A stretch of DNA of 64,000 nucleotides from Streptomyces sp. NRRL S-455 (GTDB lineage: Bacteria; Actinomycetota; Actinomycetes; Streptomycetales; Streptomycetaceae): the NCBI RefSeq assembly GCF_000717875.1, contig NZ_JOCT01000003.1:186001-250000 (forward strand), written 5' to 3'. The position numbers were made by a program, and so were the translations under genes. Under the pieces are notes generated by a model. The model did no database searches, had not been told where the DNA came from, and was given only the letters and a program-made list of their open reading frames with translations. Position 1 is the stretch's first letter. Each line of letters opens with the position of its first letter. Positions 62,873-64,000 of this stretch are shown here, in pieces.

Positions 62873-62891
62873 CTGTCCGTGATGCGGACAG
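62873..62891. promoter_or_regulatory. dyad upstream of leuB
   Basis: ctgtccg (62873-62879) and cggacag (62885-62891) are perfect complements with a 5-bp centre, about 40 bp before the leuB start and 100 bp before the phosphoesterase. It is a possible operator for either. Confidence 0.4.
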
Positions 62892-62988
62892 GAAGCGGGC
62901 ACCCGCTCGGCGGACCGCACGCGGCCGACGGTTTCCGTTCACCCGTACGTGTTGCGGCCGTTGGGCTCCGCTGGGAAGTTCACTCGAC

Positions 62989-64000
62989 ATGGAGATCCCT
63001 CACTTCGGCATCCCGCCCGAGCTCGCCCGCCGGATGAGCATGGCCGAACAGCACGAGTACCTGCGGACGCGACTGTCCCGGCGCCGCACGCTGGTGACGG
63101 CGGGCGCGGTGGCGGGTGGCCTGCTGACCGGCTGTTCCGGCTCGGGACCGGGCGGCTCCACGCCGACCGGGAGTCCGTCGCCGAGCACGTCGAAGGTTCC
63201 GGGCCCCTTCATCGCCCCCTTCGGCCGCCATCTCGCCTTCGGCGCCGACCCGAAGACGCAGATGCGGATCTCCTGGCAGGTGCCGTTCGCGGTGAGGAAG
63301 CCGTACGTCCGCATCGGCCTGCGCCCCGACGACCTCGGCCGCAGGATCGAGGCCGAGCTGCGCGATCTGCGTACCCCGGAGCTGAAGGGCGTACGGGCGG
63401 CGGTCGAGCAGTACTACTCGCACGCCGCGCTGGACGGTCTGCGGCCGGACACGACCTACTACTACGGCGTCGGCCACGAGGGCTTCGACCCGGCGTCCCC
63501 GCGGCACCGTTCGACCATCACGTCCTTCCGCACGGCACCGGCGAGCCCGCCCGGGCGGTTCGTGTTCACCGCCTTCGGCGACCAGGGCGTCGGCGAGGAG
63601 GCGGCCCTCAACGACCGTCTGCTGCTGCGCCAGAACCCTGCCTTCCACCTCCACGCCGGCGACATCTGCTACGCCGACCCGACCGGCAAGGGCAAGGAGA
63701 CGGACGTCTTCGACGCCCGGCAGTGGGACCGGTTCCTCAAGCAGACCGAGCCGGTGGCCAGGTCGGTGCCCTGGATGGTGACGACGGGAAACCACGACAT
63801 GGAGGCCTGGTACTCACCGGACGGCTACGGCGGTCAACTCGCCCGCTTCTCCCTGCCGGACAGCGGCTTCGACGCCCGCACGGCCCCGGGCGTGTACGCC
63901 TTCACCTACGGCAACGTCGGCGTGGTCGCGCTGGACGCGAACGACGTGTCGTACGAGATACCCGCCAACCACGGTTACACGGAGGGGCGGCAGACGAAGT
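62989..64000 (+). CDS. secreted metallophosphoesterase, purple-acid-phosphatase-like, partial (3' end outside window)
   Basis: Open from ATG 62989 to the window end (337 codons). A Tat motif SRRRTLV (residues 30-36) and hydrophobic core end in LLTGC, so Cys49 is probably lipidated; a Ser/Thr/Pro linker follows. Then comes an N-terminal fibronectin-III-like phosphatase domain (RISWQVPFAVRKPYVRIGL, YYYGVGHEGFDP) and the catalytic domain with GDQG, AGDICYAD and TGNHDMEAWY, which carry the metal-binding Asp, Asn and His. The family hydrolyses phosphomonoesters with an Fe/Zn centre. The final His motifs are beyond the window. GGGAAG precedes the start weakly. Confidence 0.88.
   Translation, partial: MEIPHFGIPPELARRMSMAEQHEYLRTRLSRRRTLVTAGAVAGGLLTGCSGSGPGGSTPTGSPSPSTSKVPGPFIAPFGRHLAFGADPKTQMRISWQVPFAVRKPYVRIGLRPDDLGRRIEAELRDLRTPELKGVRAAVEQYYSHAALDGLRPDTTYYYGVGHEGFDPASPRHRSTITSFRTAPASPPGRFVFTAFGDQGVGEEAALNDRLLLRQNPAFHLHAGDICYADPTGKGKETDVFDARQWDRFLKQTEPVARSVPWMVTTGNHDMEAWYSPDGYGGQLARFSLPDSGFDARTAPGVYAFTYGNVGVVALDANDVSYEIPANHGYTEGRQTK

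Overview
The window is chromosomal DNA from a Streptomyces species. G+C is very high, codons end almost always in G or C, GTG/TTG starts and leaderless genes are common, and the gene order (glcP, smc, mutM-rnc-rpmF, coaD, recG, rpmB, thiDL, ddl-gpsA-plsC, hupS, leuCD/ndgR, a tRNA-Gln/Glu cluster, gltX, two cvn conservons, accBE, cimA, ilvE, leuB) is, from memory, the order of the conserved core arm of Streptomyces chromosomes. No database search was possible, so product names rest on recognised motifs, lengths and synteny.

Layout. 1-6 kb: the tail of a luciferase-like oxidoreductase, a small unknown gene, the glucose permease glcP and the condensin subunit smc. 6-13.9 kb: a small coiled-coil protein, acylphosphatase, a membrane-anchored CAP protein, a leaderless HxlR regulator, mutM, and the minus-strand run rsmD-coaD-SepIVA-like-DUF177-rpmF-rnc-mutM. 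14-21.8 kb: recG, a FakA-like DhaL protein, rpmB (plus strand), thiL-thiD, a stand-alone Lrp RAM domain and a DUF3515 lipoprotein. 21.8-30 kb: plsC-gpsA-ddl, the F420 gene fbiD/cofC, histone-like hupS, and leuCD divergent from ndgR. 30.3-34.4 kb: five tRNAs (Gln, Glu, Glu, Gln, Glu), a HAD phosphatase, gltX, a fumarylacetoacetase-family gene and a 63-aa repeat-containing peptide. 34.9-45.4 kb: two tandem conservons (cvnA-B-C-D), each with a damaged cvnD. 45.5-47.4 kb: accB-accE.

47.5-58.4 kb looks accessory: a family 8 polysaccharide lyase, an SDR gene divergent from a hopanoid C-3 methylase-like radical SAM gene, a previously uncalled 52-aa gene divergent from yceI across a symmetric operator, a trypsin, a chloramphenicol-type exporter with a leader peptide, a TPM-like membrane protein and a SLATT-like membrane protein. 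58.6-62.8 kb returns to branched-chain amino acid synthesis (cimA, ilvE, leuB), with a candidate isoleucine-codon leader and terminator before cimA and an upstream ORF overlapping ilvE. The window ends inside a secreted metallophosphoesterase.

Themes: branched-chain amino acid genes are spread over leuCD/ndgR and cimA/ilvE/leuB; GluRS lies beside the tRNAs it charges; two G-protein-like conservons are adjacent; a dispersed palindromic repeat family sits in intergenic DNA and once inside smc. The most notable items are the matching lesions in both cvnD genes, the promoter-terminator unit between the conservons, the yceI operator with its hidden small gene, and the leader peptides before cmlR and cimA.
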